Of a stretch of 64,000 nucleotides of DNA, positions 47,353 to 62,300 are shown one piece after another. Position 1 is the first letter of the stretch; each line of letters begins with the position of its first letter. The translations under genes and the position numbers were made by a program. This DNA is from Psococerastis gibbosa (lineage: Eukaryota; Arthropoda; Insecta; Psocodea; Psocidae), in assembly GCA_963971405.1 (NCBI GenBank), contig CAXART010000011.1:62001-126000 (forward strand). The letters are read 5' to 3'. The notes below the pieces were generated by a model. That model saw nothing but the letters and a program-made list of their open reading frames with translations. It ran no database searches and was not told the origin of the DNA.

Positions 47353-49210
47353 GACAAGAATAAGAAAAATAGCTAATTACTTATTTTATTTTTTTTAAAG
47401 GTTTTAAAAAGATATAGGTGTCTTAAGTTTGCTTATTTTGGCTCATTGTATTGTACTTAACATTGAGCAATTGTTCCTGCGTGATCATCGGTGTAAATGT
47501 AGCTAAAAAAAATTCATTCGACAAGAATAAGAAAAATAGCTATTTACTTATTTTATTTTTTTTAAAGGTCTTAAAAAGATATAGGTGTCTAAATTTTGCT
47601 TATTTTGGCTCATTGTATTGTACCTGACATTGAGCAATTGCTCCTGCGTGTTCATCGGTGTAAATGTAGCTAAAAAAAATTCATTCGACAAGAATAAGAA
47701 AATTAGCTATATACTTATTTTATTTTTTTTAAAGGTCTTGATATGACACGGGTGTCTTAATTTGGCTTATTTTGGCTCATTGTATTGCAGTTAACATTTA
47801 GCAATTGCTCCTGCGTGTTCATCGGTGCAAATGTAGCCAAAAAAATTCATTCGACAAGAATAAGAAAAATAGCTAATTACTTATTTTATTTTTTTTAAAG
47901 GTCCTAAAAAGATATAGGTGTCTAAATTTTGCTTATTTTGGCTCATTGTATTGTACTTAACATTGAGCAATTGCTCCTGCGTGTTCATCGGTGTAAATGT
48001 AGCTAAAAAAAATTCATTCGACAAGAATAAGAAAATTAGCTATATACTTATTTTATTTTTTTTAAAGGTCTTGATATGACACGGGTGTCTTAATTTGGCT
48101 TATTTTGGCTCATTGTATTGTAATTAACATTGAGCAATTGCTTCAGCGTGTTCATCGTTGTAAATGTAGCTAAAAAAAATTCATTCGACAAGAATAAGAA
48201 AAATAGCTATTTACTTATTTTATTTTTTTAAAGGTTTTAAAAGGATATAGGTGTCATAATTTTGCTTATTTCGGCTCATTGTATCGTACTTAATATTAAA
48301 CAATTGCTCCTGCGTGTTCATCGGTTTAAATGTTGCTAAAAAAAATTCATTCGACAAGAATTAAAAAAATAGCTATTTACTTATTTTATTTTTTTTAAAG
48401 GTCTTGATATGATAAGGGTGTCTTAATTTTGCTTATTTTGGCTCAATGTATTGCACTTAACATTGAAAAATTGCTCCTGCGTGTTCATCGGTGTAAATGT
48501 AGCTAAAAAAAATTCATTCGACAAGAATAAGAAAAATAGCTATATACTTCTTTTCTTTTTTAAAGGTCTTTAAAAGATATAGGTGTCTTAATTTTGCTTA
48601 TTTTGGCTCATTGTATTGTACTTAACATTGAGAAATTGCTCCTGCGTGTTCGTCGGTGTAAATGTAGCTTAAAAAAATTCATACGGCAAGAATACGAAAA
48701 ATAGCTATTTACTTATTTTATTTTTTTTAAAGGTCTTGAAAAGATATGGGTGTCTTAATATTGCTTATTTTGTCTCACTGTACTGAATCTAACATTAGGC
48801 AATTGCTCCTGCGTGTTCATCGGTGTAAATGTAGCTAAAAAAAATTCATTCGATAAGAATAAGAAAAATAGCTATTTACTTATTTTATTTTTTTAAAGGT
48901 CTTAAAAAGATATAGGTGTCTTAATTTTGCTTATTGAGGCTCATTGTATTGTACTTAACATTGGCCACTTGCTCCTGCGTGTTCGCCGGTGTAAATGTAG
49001 CTACAAAAAATTCATTCGACAAGAATACGAAAAATAGCTATATACTTATTTTTTTCTTATAAAGGTCTTGATATGATATGAGTGTCTTAATTTTGCTTAT
49101 TTTGGCTCATTGTATTGTACTTAACATTGAGCAATTGCTCCTGCGTGTTCATCGGTGTAAATGTAGCTAAAAAAAATTCATTCGACAAGAATAAGAAAAA
49201 TAGCTATTTA

Positions 49211-50377
49211 CTTATTTTATTTTTTTTAAAGGTTTTAAAAAGATATAGGTGTCTTAATATTGCTTATATTGGCTCATTGTATTGTACTTAACATTGAGCA
49301 ATTGTTCCTGCGTGTTCATCAGTGTAAATGTAGCTAAAAAAAATTCATTCGACACGAATAAGAAAAATAGCTATTTACTTATTTTATTTTTTTTAAAGGT
49401 CTTAAAAAGATATAGGTGTCTTAATTTTGCTTATTTAGGCTCACTGTATTGTACTTAACATTGACCACTTGCTCCTGCGTGTTCATCGGTGTAAATGTAG
49501 CTACAAAAAATTCATTCGACAAGAATACGAAAAATTGCTATATACTTATTTTATTTTTTTTAAAGGTCTTGATATGACACGGGTGTCTTAATTTGGCTTA
49601 TTGTGGCTCACTGAATTGTAATTAACATTGAGCAATTGCTCCAGCGTGTTCATCGGTGTAAATGTAGCTAAAAAAAATTCATTCGACAAGAATAAGAAAA
49701 ATAGCTATTTACTTATTTTATTTTTTTTAAAGGTTTTAAAAAGATATAGGTGTCTTAATTTTGCTTATTTTGGCTCATTGTATTGTACCTGACATTGAGC
49801 AATTGCTCCTGCGTGTTCATCGGTGTAAATGTAGCTAAAAAAAATTCATTCGACAAGAATAAGAAAATTAGCTATATACTTATTTTATTTTTTTTAAAGG
49901 TCTTGATATCACACGGGTGTCTTAATTTGGCTTATTTTGGCTCATTGTATTGCAGTTAACATTAAGCAATTGCTCCTGCGTGTTCATCGGTGTAAATGTA
50001 GCTAAATAAATTCATTCGACAAGAATAAGAAAAATAGCTAATTACTTATTTTATTTTTTTTAAAGGTTTTAAAAAGATATAGGTGTCTTAAGTTTGCTTA
50101 TTTTAGCTCATTGTATTGTACTTAGCATTGAGCAATTGTTCCTGCGTGTTCATCGGTGTAAATGTAGCTAAAAAAAATTCATTCGACAAGAATAAGAAAA
50201 TTAGCTATATACTTATTTTATTTTTTTTAAAGGTCTTGATATGACACGGGTGTCTTAATTTGGCTTATTTTGGCTCATTGTATTGCAGTTAACATTTAGC
50301 AATTGCTCCTGCGTGATCATCGGTGCAAATGTAGCTAAAAAAATTCATTCGACAAGAATAAGAAAAATAGCTAATTA
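49211..50377 (+). repeat. 7-monomer tandem duplication, unit 1
   Basis: 1,167-bp unit repeated directly at 50378-51544. The offset is exactly 1,167 at TTCATCAGTG (49320/50487), CTGAATTG (49611/50778), GATATCACACGGG (49905/51072) and TGATCATCGG (50314/51481). Differences noticed: CTAAATAAATTC at 50003 against CTAAAAAAATTC, and GTACTTAACATTGACC against GTACCTAACATTGACC. Confidence 0.85.
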
Positions 50378-51544
50378 CTTATTTTATTTTTTTTAAAGGT
50401 TTTAAAAAGATATAGGTGTCTTAATATTGCTTATATTGGCTCATTGTATTGTACTTAACATTGAGCAATTGTTCCTGCGTGTTCATCAGTGTAAATGTAG
50501 CTAAAAAAAATTCATTCGACACGAATAAGAAAAATAGCTATTTACTTATTTTATTTTTTTTAAAGGTCTTAAAAAGATATAGGTGTCTTAATTTTGCTTA
50601 TTTAGGCTCACTGTATTGTACCTAACATTGACCACTTGCTCCTGCGTGTTCATCGGTGTAAATGTAGCTACAAAAAATTCATTCGACAAGAATACGAAAA
50701 ATTGCTATATACTTATTTTATTTTTTTTAAAGGTCTTGATATGACACGGGTGTCTTAATTTGGCTTATTGTGGCTCACTGAATTGTAATTAACATTGAGC
50801 AATTGCTCCAGCGTGTTCATCGGTGTAAATGTAGCTAAAAAAAATTCATTCGACAAGAATAAGAAAAATAGCTATTTACTTATTTTATTTTTTTTAAAGG
50901 TTTTAAAAAGATATAGGTGTCTTAATTTTGCTTATTTTGGCTCATTGTATTGTACCTGACATTGAGCAATTGCTCCTGCGTGTTCATCGGTGTAAATGTA
51001 GCTAAAAAAAATTCATTCGACAAGAATAAGAAAATTAGCTATATACTTATTTTATTTTTTTTAAAGGTCTTGATATCACACGGGTGTCTTAATTTGGCTT
51101 ATTTTGGCTCATTGTATTGCAGTTAACATTAAGCAATTGCTCCTGCGTGTTCATCGGTGTAAATGTAGCTAAAAAAATTCATTCGACAAGAATAAGAAAA
51201 ATAGCTAATTACTTATTTTATTTTTTTTAAAGGTTTTAAAAAGATATAGGTGTCTTAAGTTTGCTTATTTTAGCTCATTGTATTGTACTTAGCATTGAGC
51301 AATTGTTCCTGCGTGTTCATCGGTGTAAATGTAGCTAAAAAAAATTCATTCGACAAGAATAAGAAAATTAGCTATATACTTATTTTATTTTTTTTAAAGG
51401 TCTTGATATGACACGGGTGTCTTAATTTGGCTTATTTTGGCTCATTGTATTGCAGTTAACATTTAGCAATTGCTCCTGCGTGATCATCGGTGCAAATGTA
51501 GCTAAAAAAATTCATTCGACAAGAATAAGAAAAATAGCTAATTA
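50378..51544 (+). repeat. 7-monomer tandem duplication, unit 2
   Basis: Second unit of the 1,167-bp duplication, starting at the change from AGCTATTTAC to AGCTAATTAC. Similarity to unit 1 ends near 51574, where AAAGAAATAGG replaces AAAGATATAGG and a different monomer type follows. TGATCATCGG recurs 666 bp further on (51481 to 52147), a further four-monomer partial repeat. Confidence 0.83.
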
Positions 51545-51979
51545 CTTATTTTATTTTTTTTAAAGGTTTTAAAAAGAAATAGGTGTCTTAAGTTTGCTTA
51601 TTTTGGCTCACTGTATTGTACTTAACATTGAGCAATTGCTCCTGCGTGTTCATCGGTGTAAATGTAGCTAAAAAAAATTCATTCGACAAGAATAAGAAAA
51701 TTAGCTATATACTTATTTTATTTTTTTTAAAGGTCTTGATATGACACGGGTGTCTTAATTTGGCTTATTTTGGCTCATTGTATTGTAATTAACATTGAGC
51801 AATTGCTTCTGCGTGTTCATCGTTGTAAATGTAGCTAAAAAAAATTCATTCGACAAGAATAAGAAAAATAGCTATTTACTTATTTTATATTTTTAAAGGT
51901 TTTAAAAGGATATAGGTGTCTTAAGTTTGCTTATTTTAGCTCATTGTATTGTACTTAGCATTGAGCAATTGTTCCTGCG

Positions 51980-54900
51980 TGTTCATCGGTGTAAATGTAG
52001 CTAAAAAAAATTCATTCGACAAGAATAAGAAAATTAGCTATATACTTATTTTATTTTTATTAAAGGTCTTGATATGACACGGGTGTCTTAATTTGGCTTA
52101 TTTTGGCTCATTGTATTGCAGTTAACATTTAGCAATTGCTCCTGCGTGATCATCGGTGCAAATGTAGCTAAAAAAATTCATTCGACAAGAATAAGAAAAA
52201 TAGCTAATTACTTATTTTATTTTTTTTAAAGGTTTTAAAAAGATATAGGTGTCTTAAGTTTGCTTATTTTGGCTCACTGTATTGTACTTAACATTGAGCA
52301 ATTGCTCCTGCGTGTTCATCGGTGTAAATGTAGCTAAAAAAAATTCATTCGACAAGAATAAGAAAATTAGCTATATACTTATTTTATTTTTTTTAAAGGT
52401 CTTGATATGACACGGGTGTCTTAATTTGGCTTATTTTGGCTCATTGTATTGTAATTAACATTGAGCAATTGCTTCTGCGTGTTCATCGTTGTAAATGTAG
52501 CTAAAAAAAATTCATTCGACAAGAATAAGAAAAATAGCTATTTACTTATTTTATTTTTTTAAAAGGTCTTATAAAGATATAGGTGTCTTAATCTTGCTTA
52601 TTTATGCTCACTGTATTGTACTAAACATTGGCCACTTGCTCCTGCGTGTTCATCGGTGTAAATGTAGCTACAAAAAATTCATTCGACAAGAATAAGAAAA
52701 ATAGCTATATACTTATTTTTTTTTGTAAAGGTCTTGATATGATATGAGTGTCTTAATTTTGCTTATTTTGGCTCATTGTATTGTACCTGACATTGAGCAA
52801 TTGCTCCTGCGTGTTCATCGGTGTAAATGTAGCTAAAAAAAATTCATTCGACAAGAATAAGAAAATTAGCTATATACTTATTTTATTTTTTTTAAAGGTC
52901 TTGATATGACACGGGTGTCTTAATTTGGCTTATTTTGGCTCATTGTATTGCAGTTAACATTTAGCAATTGCTCCTGCGTGTTCATCGGTGAAAATGTAGC
53001 TAAAAAAATTCATTCGACAAGAATAAGAAAAATAGCTAATTACTTATTTTATTTTTTTTAAAGGTCCTAAAAAGATATAGGTGTCTAAATTTTGCTTATT
53101 TTGGCTCATTGTATTGTACTTAACATTGAGCAATTGCTCCTGCGTGTTCATCGGTGTAAATGTAGCTAAAAAAAATTCATTCGACAAGAATAAGAAAATT
53201 AGCTATATACTTATTTTATTTTTTTTAAAGGTCTTGATATGACACGGGTGTCTTAATTTGGCTTATTTTGGCTCATTGTATTGTAATTAACATTGAGCAA
53301 TTGCTTCTGCGTGTTCATCGTTGTAAATGTAGCTAAAAAAAATTCATTCGACAAGAATAAGAAAAATAGCTATTTACTTATTTTATTTTTTTAAAGGTTT
53401 TAAAAGGATATAGGTGTCATAATTTTGCTTATTTCGGCTCATTGTATCGTACTTAATATTAAACAATTGCTCCTGCGTGTTCATCGGTTTAAATGTTGCT
53501 AAAAAAAATTCATTCGACAAGAATTAAAAAAATAGCTATTTACTTATTTTATTTTTTTTAAAGGTCTTGATATGATAAGGGTGTCTTAATTTTGCTTATT
53601 TTGGCTCAATGTATTGCACTTAACATTGAAAAATTGCTCCTGCGTGTTCATCGGTGTAAATGTAGCTAAAAAAAATTCATTCGACAAGAATAAGAAAAAT
53701 AGCTATATACTTCTTTTCTTTTTTAAAGGTCTTTAAAAGATATAGGTGTCTTAATTTTGCTTATTTTGGCTCATTGTATTGTACTTAACATTGAGCAATT
53801 GCTCCTGCGTGTTCGTCGGTGTAAATGTAGCTTAAAAAAATTCATACGGCAAGAATACGAAAAATAGCTATTTACTTATTTTATTTTTTTTAAAGGTCTT
53901 GAAAAGATATGGGTGTCTTAATATTGCTTATTTTGTCTCACTGTACTGAATCTAACATTAGGCAATTGCTCCTGCGTGTTCATCGGTGTAAATGTAGCTA
54001 AAAAAAATTCATTCGATAAGAATAAGAAAAATAGCTATTTACTTATTTTATTTTTTTAAAGGTCTTAAAAAGATATATGTGTCTTAATTTTGCTTATTGA
54101 GGCTCATTGTATTGTACTTAACATTGGCCACTTGCTCCTGCGTGTTCGCCGGTGTAAATGTAGCTACAAAAAATTCATTCGACAAGAATACGAAAAATAG
54201 CTATATACTTATTTTTTTCTTATAAAGGTCTTGATATGATATGAGTGTCTTAATTTTGCTTATTTTGGCTCATTGTATTGTACTTAACATTGAGCAATTG
54301 CTCCTGCGTGTTCATCGGTGTAAATGTAGCTAAAAAAAATTCATTCGACAAGAATAAGAAAAATAGCTATTTACTTATTTTATTTTTTTTAAAGGTTTTA
54401 AAAAGATATAGGTGTCTTAATATTGCTTATATTGGCTCAATGTATTGTACTTAACATTGAGCAATTGTTCCTGCGTGTTCATCAGTGTAAATGTAGCTAA
54501 AAAAAATTCATTCGACACGAATAAGAAAAATAGCTATTTACTTATTTTATTTTTTTTAAAGGTCTTTAAAAGATATAGGTGTCTTAATTTTGCTTATTTA
54601 GGCTCACTGTATTGTACTTAACATTGACCACTTGCTCCTGCGTGTTCATCGGTGTAAATGTAGCTACAAAAAATTCATTCGACAAGAATACGAAAAATTG
54701 CTATATACTTATTTTATTTTTTTTAAAGGTCTTGATATGACACGGGTGTCTTAATTTGGCTTATTGTGGCTCACTGAATTGTAATTAACATTGAGCAATT
54801 GCTCCAGCGTGTTCATCGGTGTAAATGTAGCTAAAAAAAATTCATTCGACAAGAATAAGAAAAATAGCTATTTAATTATTTTATTTTTTTTAAAGGTTTT

Positions 54901-55642
54901 AAAAAGATATAGGTGTCTTAATTTTGCTTATTTTGGCTCATTGTATTGTACCTGACATTGAGCAATTGCTCCTGCGTGTTCATCGGTGTAAATGTAGCTA
55001 AAAAAAATTCATTCGACAAGAATAAGAAAATTAGCTATATACTTATTTTATTTTTTTTAAAGGTCTTGATATCACACGGGTGTCTTAATTTGGCTTATTT
55101 TGGCTCATTGTATTGCAGTTAACATTAAGCAATTGCTCCTGCGTGTTCATCGGTGTAAATGTAGCTAAAAAAATTCATTCGACAAGAATAAGAAAAATAG
55201 CTAATTACTTATTTTATTTTTTTTAAAGGTTTTAAAAAGATATAGGTGTCTTAAGTTTGCTTATTTTAGCTCATTGTATTGTACTTAGCATTGAGCAATT
55301 GTTCCTGCGTGTTCATCGGTGTAAATGTAGCTAAAAAAAATTCATTCGACAAGAATAAGAAAATTAGCTATATACTTATTTTATTTTTTTTAAAGGTCTT
55401 GATATGACACGGGTGTCTTAATTTGGCTTATTTTGGCTCATTGTATTGCAGTTAACATTTAGCAATTGCTCCTGCGTGATCATCGGTGCAAATGTAGCTA
55501 AAAAAATTCATTCGACAAGAATAAGAAAAATAGCTAATTACTTATTTTATTTTTTTTAAAGGTTTTAAAAAGATATAGGTGTCTTAAGTTTGCTTATTTT
55601 GGCTCACTGTATTGTACTTAACATTGAGCAATTGCTCCTGCG
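51980..55642 (+). repeat. 22-monomer tandem duplication, unit 1
   Basis: 3,663-bp unit repeated immediately at 55643-59305. The offset is exactly 3,663 at every landmark checked: TATTAAAGG (52058/55721), TTGTAAAGG (52725/56388), CGGTTTAAATGTTG (53485/57148), AGATATATGTG (54071/57734), TTTAATTATT (54871/58534) and TGATCATCGG (55477/59140). In the lines compared I found no substitution, unlike older duplications in the window, so this looks like the most recent rearrangement here. Confidence 0.87.
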
Positions 55643-58600
55643 TGTTCATCGGTGTAAATGTAGCTAAAAAAAATTCATTCGACAAGAATAAGAAAATTAG
55701 CTATATACTTATTTTATTTTTATTAAAGGTCTTGATATGACACGGGTGTCTTAATTTGGCTTATTTTGGCTCATTGTATTGCAGTTAACATTTAGCAATT
55801 GCTCCTGCGTGATCATCGGTGCAAATGTAGCTAAAAAAATTCATTCGACAAGAATAAGAAAAATAGCTAATTACTTATTTTATTTTTTTTAAAGGTTTTA
55901 AAAAGATATAGGTGTCTTAAGTTTGCTTATTTTGGCTCACTGTATTGTACTTAACATTGAGCAATTGCTCCTGCGTGTTCATCGGTGTAAATGTAGCTAA
56001 AAAAAATTCATTCGACAAGAATAAGAAAATTAGCTATATACTTATTTTATTTTTTTTAAAGGTCTTGATATGACACGGGTGTCTTAATTTGGCTTATTTT
56101 GGCTCATTGTATTGTAATTAACATTGAGCAATTGCTTCTGCGTGTTCATCGTTGTAAATGTAGCTAAAAAAAATTCATTCGACAAGAATAAGAAAAATAG
56201 CTATTTACTTATTTTATTTTTTTAAAAGGTCTTATAAAGATATAGGTGTCTTAATCTTGCTTATTTATGCTCACTGTATTGTACTAAACATTGGCCACTT
56301 GCTCCTGCGTGTTCATCGGTGTAAATGTAGCTACAAAAAATTCATTCGACAAGAATAAGAAAAATAGCTATATACTTATTTTTTTTTGTAAAGGTCTTGA
56401 TATGATATGAGTGTCTTAATTTTGCTTATTTTGGCTCATTGTATTGTACCTGACATTGAGCAATTGCTCCTGCGTGTTCATCGGTGTAAATGTAGCTAAA
56501 AAAAATTCATTCGACAAGAATAAGAAAATTAGCTATATACTTATTTTATTTTTTTTAAAGGTCTTGATATGACACGGGTGTCTTAATTTGGCTTATTTTG
56601 GCTCATTGTATTGCAGTTAACATTTAGCAATTGCTCCTGCGTGTTCATCGGTGAAAATGTAGCTAAAAAAATTCATTCGACAAGAATAAGAAAAATAGCT
56701 AATTACTTATTTTATTTTTTTTAAAGGTCCTAAAAAGATATAGGTGTCTAAATTTTGCTTATTTTGGCTCATTGTATTGTACTTAACATTGAGCAATTGC
56801 TCCTGCGTGTTCATCGGTGTAAATGTAGCTAAAAAAAATTCATTCGACAAGAATAAGAAAATTAGCTATATACTTATTTTATTTTTTTTAAAGGTCTTGA
56901 TATGACACGGGTGTCTTAATTTGGCTTATTTTGGCTCATTGTATTGTAATTAACATTGAGCAATTGCTTCTGCGTGTTCATCGTTGTAAATGTAGCTAAA
57001 AAAAATTCATTCGACAAGAATAAGAAAAATAGCTATTTACTTATTTTATTTTTTTAAAGGTTTTAAAAGGATATAGGTGTCATAATTTTGCTTATTTCGG
57101 CTCATTGTATCGTACTTAATATTAAACAATTGCTCCTGCGTGTTCATCGGTTTAAATGTTGCTAAAAAAAATTCATTCGACAAGAATTAAAAAAATAGCT
57201 ATTTACTTATTTTATTTTTTTTAAAGGTCTTGATATGATAAGGGTGTCTTAATTTTGCTTATTTTGGCTCAATGTATTGCACTTAACATTGAAAAATTGC
57301 TCCTGCGTGTTCATCGGTGTAAATGTAGCTAAAAAAAATTCATTCGACAAGAATAAGAAAAATAGCTATATACTTCTTTTCTTTTTTAAAGGTCTTTAAA
57401 AGATATAGGTGTCTTAATTTTGCTTATTTTGGCTCATTGTATTGTACTTAACATTGAGCAATTGCTCCTGCGTGTTCGTCGGTGTAAATGTAGCTTAAAA
57501 AAATTCATACGGCAAGAATACGAAAAATAGCTATTTACTTATTTTATTTTTTTTAAAGGTCTTGAAAAGATATGGGTGTCTTAATATTGCTTATTTTGTC
57601 TCACTGTACTGAATCTAACATTAGGCAATTGCTCCTGCGTGTTCATCGGTGTAAATGTAGCTAAAAAAAATTCATTCGATAAGAATAAGAAAAATAGCTA
57701 TTTACTTATTTTATTTTTTTAAAGGTCTTAAAAAGATATATGTGTCTTAATTTTGCTTATTGAGGCTCATTGTATTGTACTTAACATTGGCCACTTGCTC
57801 CTGCGTGTTCGCCGGTGTAAATGTAGCTACAAAAAATTCATTCGACAAGAATACGAAAAATAGCTATATACTTATTTTTTTCTTATAAAGGTCTTGATAT
57901 GATATGAGTGTCTTAATTTTGCTTATTTTGGCTCATTGTATTGTACTTAACATTGAGCAATTGCTCCTGCGTGTTCATCGGTGTAAATGTAGCTAAAAAA
58001 AATTCATTCGACAAGAATAAGAAAAATAGCTATTTACTTATTTTATTTTTTTTAAAGGTTTTAAAAAGATATAGGTGTCTTAATATTGCTTATATTGGCT
58101 CAATGTATTGTACTTAACATTGAGCAATTGTTCCTGCGTGTTCATCAGTGTAAATGTAGCTAAAAAAAATTCATTCGACACGAATAAGAAAAATAGCTAT
58201 TTACTTATTTTATTTTTTTTAAAGGTCTTTAAAAGATATAGGTGTCTTAATTTTGCTTATTTAGGCTCACTGTATTGTACTTAACATTGACCACTTGCTC
58301 CTGCGTGTTCATCGGTGTAAATGTAGCTACAAAAAATTCATTCGACAAGAATACGAAAAATTGCTATATACTTATTTTATTTTTTTTAAAGGTCTTGATA
58401 TGACACGGGTGTCTTAATTTGGCTTATTGTGGCTCACTGAATTGTAATTAACATTGAGCAATTGCTCCAGCGTGTTCATCGGTGTAAATGTAGCTAAAAA
58501 AAATTCATTCGACAAGAATAAGAAAAATAGCTATTTAATTATTTTATTTTTTTTAAAGGTTTTAAAAAGATATAGGTGTCTTAATTTTGCTTATTTTGGC

Positions 58601-59305
58601 TCATTGTATTGTACCTGACATTGAGCAATTGCTCCTGCGTGTTCATCGGTGTAAATGTAGCTAAAAAAAATTCATTCGACAAGAATAAGAAAATTAGCTA
58701 TATACTTATTTTATTTTTTTTAAAGGTCTTGATATCACACGGGTGTCTTAATTTGGCTTATTTTGGCTCATTGTATTGCAGTTAACATTAAGCAATTGCT
58801 CCTGCGTGTTCATCGGTGTAAATGTAGCTAAAAAAATTCATTCGACAAGAATAAGAAAAATAGCTAATTACTTATTTTATTTTTTTTAAAGGTTTTAAAA
58901 AGATATAGGTGTCTTAAGTTTGCTTATTTTAGCTCATTGTATTGTACTTAGCATTGAGCAATTGTTCCTGCGTGTTCATCGGTGTAAATGTAGCTAAAAA
59001 AAATTCATTCGACAAGAATAAGAAAATTAGCTATATACTTATTTTATTTTTTTTAAAGGTCTTGATATGACACGGGTGTCTTAATTTGGCTTATTTTGGC
59101 TCATTGTATTGCAGTTAACATTTAGCAATTGCTCCTGCGTGATCATCGGTGCAAATGTAGCTAAAAAAATTCATTCGACAAGAATAAGAAAAATAGCTAA
59201 TTACTTATTTTATTTTTTTTAAAGGTTTTAAAAAGATATAGGTGTCTTAAGTTTGCTTATTTTGGCTCACTGTATTGTACTTAACATTGAGCAATTGCTC
59301 CTGCG
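55643..59305 (+). repeat. 22-monomer tandem duplication, unit 2
   Basis: Second, apparently identical unit of the 3,663-bp duplication. After about 59380 the order changes: TTGTAATTAACATTGAGC replaces TTGCAGTTAACATTTAGC, and the array continues with other monomer types, so there is no third full unit. Confidence 0.87.
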
Positions 59306-62300
59306 TGTTCATCGGTGTAAATGTAGCTAAAAAAAATTCATTCGACAAGAATAAGAAAATTAGCTATATACTTATTTTATTTTTTTTAAAGGTCTTGATA
59401 TGACACGGGTGTCTTAATTTGGCTTATTTTGGCTCATTGTATTGTAATTAACATTGAGCAATTGCTTCTGCGTGTTCATCGTTGTAAATGTAGCTAAAAA
59501 AAATTCATTCGACAAGAATAAGAAAAATAGCTATTTACTTATTTTATATTTTTAAAGGTTTTAAAAGGATATAGGTGTCATAATTTTGCTTATTTCGGCT
59601 CATTGTATCGTACTTAATATTAAACAATTGCTCCTGCGTGTTCATCGGTTTAAATGTTGCTAAAAAAAATTCATTCGACAAGAATTAAAAAAATAGCTAT
59701 TTACTTATTTTATTTTTTTTAAAGGTCTTGATATGATAAGGGTGTCTTAATTTTGCTTATTTTGGCTCAATGTATTGTACTTAACATTGAAAAATTGCTC
59801 CTGCGTGATCATCGGTGTAAATGTAGCTAAAAAAAATTCATTCGACAAGAATAAGAAAAATAGCTATATACTTCTTTTCTTTTTTAAAGGTCTATAAAAG
59901 ATATAGGTGTCTTAATTTTGCTTATTTTGGCTCATTGTATTGTACTTAACATTGAGCAATTGCTCCTGCGTGTTCGTCGGTGTAAATGTAGCTTAAAAAA
60001 ATTCATACGGCAAGAATACGAAAAATAGCTATTTACTTATTTTATTTTTTTTAAAGGTCTTGAAAAGATATGGGTGTCTTAATATTGCTTATTTTGTCTC
60101 ACTGTACTGAATCTAACATTAGGCAATTGCTCCTGCGTGTTCATCGGTGTAAATGTAGCTAAAAAAAATTCATTCGATAAGAATAAGAAAAATAGCTATT
60201 TACTTATTTTATTTTTTTAAAGGTCTTAAAAAGATATAGGTGTCTTAATTTTGCTTATTTAGGCTCATTGTATTGTACTTAACATTGGCCACTTGCTCCT
60301 GCGTGTTCGCCGGTGTAAATGTAGCTACAAAAAATTCATTCGACAAGAATACGAAAAATAGCTATATACTTATTTTTTTCTTATAAAGGTCTTGATATGA
60401 TATGAGTGTCTTAATTTTGCTTATTTTGGCTCATTGTATTGTACTTAACATTGAGCAATTGCTCCTGCGTGTTCATCGGTGTAAATGTAGCTAAAAAAAA
60501 TTCATTCGACAAGAATAAGAAAAATAGCTATTTACTTATTTTATTTTTTTTAAAGGTTTTAAAAAGATATAGGTGTCTTAATATTGCTTATATTGGCTCA
60601 TTGTATTGTACTTAACATTGAGCAATTGTTCCTGCGTGTTCATCAGTGTAAATGTAGCTAAAAAAAATTCATTCGACACGAATAAGAAAAATAGCTATTT
60701 ACTTATTTTATTTTTTTTAAAGGTCTTAAAAAGATATAGGTGTCTTAATTTTGCTTATTTAGGCTCACTGTATTGTACTTAACATTGACCACTTGCTCCT
60801 GCGTGTTCATCGGTGTAAATGTAGCTACAAAAAATTCATTCGACAAGAATACGAAAAATTGCTATATACTTATTTTATTTTTTTTAAAGGTCTTGATATA
60901 ACACGGGTGTCTTAATTTGGCTTATTGTGGCTCACTGTATTGTAGTTAACATTGAGCAATTGCTCCAGCGTGTTCATCGGTGTAAATGTAGCTAAAAAAA
61001 ATTCATTTGACAAGAATAAGAAAAATAGCTATTTACTTATTTTATTTTTTTTAAAGGTCTTGAAAAGATATGGGTGTCTTAATATTGCTTATTTTGTCTC
61101 ACTGTACTGAATCTAACATTAGGCAATTGCTCCTGCGTGTTCATCGGTGTAAATGTAGCTAAAAAAAATTCATTCGACAAGAATAAGAAAATTAGCTATA
61201 TACTTATTTTATTTTGTAAAGGTCTTGATATGATATGAGTGTCTTAATTTTGCTTATTTTGGCTCATTGTATTGTACCTGACATTGAGCAATTGCTCCTG
61301 CGTGTTCATCGGTGTAAATGTAGCTAAAAAAAATTCATTCGACAAGAATAAGAAAATTAGCTATATACTTATTTTATTTTTTTTAAAGGTCTTGATATCA
61401 CACGGGTGTCTTAATTTGGCTTATTTTGGCTCATTGTATTGCAGTTAACATTTAGCAATTGCTCCTGCGTGATCATCGGTGTAAATGTAGCTAAAAAAAT
61501 TCATTCGACAAGAATAAGAAAAATAGCTAATTACTTATTTTATTTTTTTAAAGGTTTTAAAAAGATATAGGTGTCTTAAGTTTGCTTATTTTGGCTCATT
61601 GTATTGTACTTAACATTGAGCAATTGTTCCTGCGTGTTCATCGGTGTAAATGTAGCTAAAAAAAATTCATTCGACAAGAATAAGAAAAATAGCTATTTAC
61701 TTATTTTATATTTTTTAAAGGTCTTAAAAAGATATAGGTGTCTAAATTTTGCTTATTTTGGCTCACTGTATTGTACTTAACATTGAGCAATTGCTCCTGC
61801 GTGTTCATCGGTGTAAATGTAGCTAAAAAAAATTCATTCGACAAGAATAAGAAAATTAGCTATATACTTATTTTATTTTTTTTAAAGGTCTTGATATGAC
61901 ACGGGTGTCTTAATTTGGCTTATTGTGGCTCACTGAATTGTAATTAACATTGAGCAATTGCTCCAGCGTGTTCATCGGTGTAAATGTAGCTAAAAAAAAT
62001 TCATTCGACAAGAATAAGAAAAATAGCTATTTACTTATTTTATTTTTTTTAAAGGTTTTAAAAAGATATAGGTGTCTTAATTTTGCTTATTTTGGCTCAT
62101 TGTATTGTACCTGACATTGAGCAATTGCTCCTGCGTGTTCATCGGTGTAAATGTAGCTAAAAAAAATTCATTCGACAAGAATAAGAAAATTAGCTATATA
62201 CTTATTTTATTTTTTTTAAAGGTCTTGATATCACACGGGTGTCTTAATTTGGCTTATTTTGGCTCATTGTATTGCAGTTAACATTAAGCAATTGCTCCTG

